Source: Marinobacterium aestuarii
Lineage (GTDB): Bacteria > Pseudomonadota > Gammaproteobacteria > Pseudomonadales > Balneatricaceae
Direction of reading: 5' to 3'
Assembly (NCBI RefSeq): GCF_001651805.1
Contig: NZ_CP015839.1
Location: forward strand, 3,224,001 to 3,288,000
Length of the DNA stretch: 64,000 nucleotides
Part shown: positions 62,778 to 64,000 of the stretch, piece after piece
Numbering within the stretch: the first letter of the stretch is position 1
How the letters are laid out: the number at the start of each line of letters is the position of its first letter
Program-made: the position numbers and the translations under genes
Notes under the pieces: model-generated
The model's database searches: none
What the model saw: only the letters and a program-made list of their open reading frames with translations
Told to the model about the DNA's origin: nothing

Positions 62778-64000
62778 TCAGGCCTGGTAGTGGCCGTCTT
62801 CGATCAGGGACTCGACCGTGGCCAGAATGCTCTGACGCAAAATGCCCACCACCAGGTCTACCGTCTCGCGGCTCCAGATCAGCGGCGGCGACAGCACGTT
62901 CAAGTGCGCGATGGGCCTTACGATCAGGCCGCGCTTCTGACATTGCTCGGCGATGCGCTTGCCAACATTGGCTTCCATCGGCAACAGCGCCTTGGTCGCC
63001 TTGTCGGCCACACTTTCAATGCACATCATGAAATGACTGCCACGCACATCGCCGACGATAGGCAGGTCCAGCAGGGTTTTCAGCTGCTGCTCCAGGTAGG
63101 GGCCGACATCGCGCACATTGCCGCAGATATTCTCGCGCTCCATGATCTCGATGTTTTTCAGCGCCGCAGCGCAGGCCACCGGGTGCCCGGAATAGGTAAA
63201 GCCGGTGCTGAACACCGCGCCTTCACGCTGCGGCTTGCTGATCACAGCGTAGATTTCATCGCTCAGCAGGGTCGCCCCCAGGGGAATATAGCCGGAGGTC
63301 AGACCCTTGGCGCAGTTGATAACGTCCGGCTGAATGCCAAACACGGCTTCAGAGGCGAAGAAGTGGCCCAGACGCCCAAAGGCCGTTACCACCTCATCGG
63401 CGATGTAGAGCATGCCGTGCTTCTTGCAGACGTCATACATGCGCCTGTGATACCCCTCAGGCGCCACCAGCACGCCACCGGCCCCCATAATCGGCTCGGC
63501 GATAAAGGCCGCCACCTTGTCGGCACCGCCAAGCTGACGGATGCTGCTCTCGAAATCCTCCACCAGATAATCGCAGTACTGCGCCTCTGTCATGCCGTCG
63601 GGGCGGCGATAGCAGTTGGCCTCGGCCACGTGGTGCACGAACTGATCGGCGGTATCAAAGCCCCAGTTATTGCTTTCGATACCGGTCAGGCTCGAAGACA
63701 CATAAGTAGTACCGTGGTATCCGTTTTTGCGCGAAATAATGATTTTCTTGTCTTTCTGACCCAGCTGATTGAAATAGTAATGCACGATACGGACGGTTGT
63801 ATCATTGGCCACCGAACCGCCGCAGCTGTAAAACACATGATTCAGATTGGATGGCGCCAGCTCCGCCAGTTTGGCGGACAATTCAATCGCCGGCACGTTG
63901 GACAGATTATTAAACGGCGAATAATACGCCATGCGCTCGGCCTGCTCGGCCATGGCCTGGCCCATTTCCCGGCGTCCATGGCCAATATTGACGCACCAGA
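62778..64000 (-). CDS. Class III aminotransferase (putrescine/polyamine or omega-amino acid type), 5' end missing
   Basis: The frame continues past the right edge, so only the C-terminal 407 residues are present. PLP lysine in DVINCAKGLTSGYIPLG, with ISRKNGYHGTTYVSSSLTG and ADEVVTAFGRLG earlier. This is the SpuC-like, omega-aminotransferase group, which uses pyruvate or 2-oxoglutarate with diamines or omega-amino acids. Directly upstream of aguA in the same direction, which supports putrescine as the amino donor. Confidence 0.9.
   Translation of the reverse strand, partial: WCVNIGHGRREMGQAMAEQAERMAYYSPFNNLSNVPAIELSAKLAELAPSNLNHVFYSCGGSVANDTTVRIVHYYFNQLGQKDKKIIISRKNGYHGTTYVSSSLTGIESNNWGFDTADQFVHHVAEANCYRRPDGMTEAQYCDYLVEDFESSIRQLGGADKVAAFIAEPIMGAGGVLVAPEGYHRRMYDVCKKHGMLYIADEVVTAFGRLGHFFASEAVFGIQPDVINCAKGLTSGYIPLGATLLSDEIYAVISKPQREGAVFSTGFTYSGHPVACAAALKNIEIMERENICGNVRDVGPYLEQQLKTLLDLPIVGDVRGSHFMMCIESVADKATKALLPMEANVGKRIAEQCQKRGLIVRPIAHLNVLSPPLIWSRETVDLVVGILRQSILATVESLIEDGHYQA

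Overview
The window reads as chromosome of a gammaproteobacterium, probably a marine Oceanospirillales or Pseudomonadales relative. The basis is gene content and order (dadX-ridA-dadA beside lrp, a Pseudomonas-like serine/glycine operon, NCS1, NhaC and SLC13 carriers, an UPF0016 manganese exporter, agmatine deiminase beside a class III aminotransferase) and GC-rich codon use. I cannot name a genus. No rRNA, tRNA, CRISPR array or prophage was recognised.

Layout. 1-3.1 kb: a translationally coupled cheR-cheB-sensor cluster (the sensor is cut by the window start) and a muramidase. 3.2-3.4 kb: a compound microsatellite. 3.5-11.1 kb: nitronate monooxygenase, SLC13 carrier, acetyltransferase, two small envelope proteins, and a metal-dependent cyclase paired with an NCS1 permease. 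11.2-25 kb is accessory. It holds an OsmC-YcaO protein, a NERD protein, two decayed REP-type transposase remnants, a run of integron gene cassettes with four attC-like sites (15.8-18.4 kb) and no integrase, and a cluster of hairpin-rich repeats (20-24.5 kb) around one lipoprotein gene. The cassettes carry an alternative oxidase, a membrane protein truncated by a transposon remnant, a K+ channel and a possible HEPN protein.

25-51 kb is a large block for glycine, serine and alanine. It contains sdaA-glyA-gcvH-gcvP, a MscS channel, an XRE-cupin regulator and gcvT, then dadX/alr-ridA-dadA with lrp, dsdA with a LysR activator, and an AGCS symporter. A near-identical palindrome lies beside the XRE gene, before gcvT and (degenerate) before the symporter, which suggests one regulon. 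Inside the block sit a TraB-family protein, a D-Ala-D-Ala carboxypeptidase with a SPOR-like tail, a putative queuosine mannosyltransferase next to a YciA thioesterase, and a DEAD-box helicase.

51-64 kb is mostly housekeeping: TlyA-family methyltransferase, RluA-family pseudouridine synthase, rlmJ, universal stress protein, ferredoxin, an apparent yybP-ykoY manganese riboswitch ahead of an UPF0016 exporter, pgi, mgsA, MFS and NhaC carriers, agmatine deiminase and an aminotransferase cut by the window end.

The most unusual content is non-coding: the attC sites with matching core 7-mers; a dispersed repeat family whose hairpins change sequence but keep pairing, several with GGA loops that resemble CsrA/RsmA targets; a second repeat family with variable stems and a conserved loop; and heptanucleotide arrays at five intergenic places.
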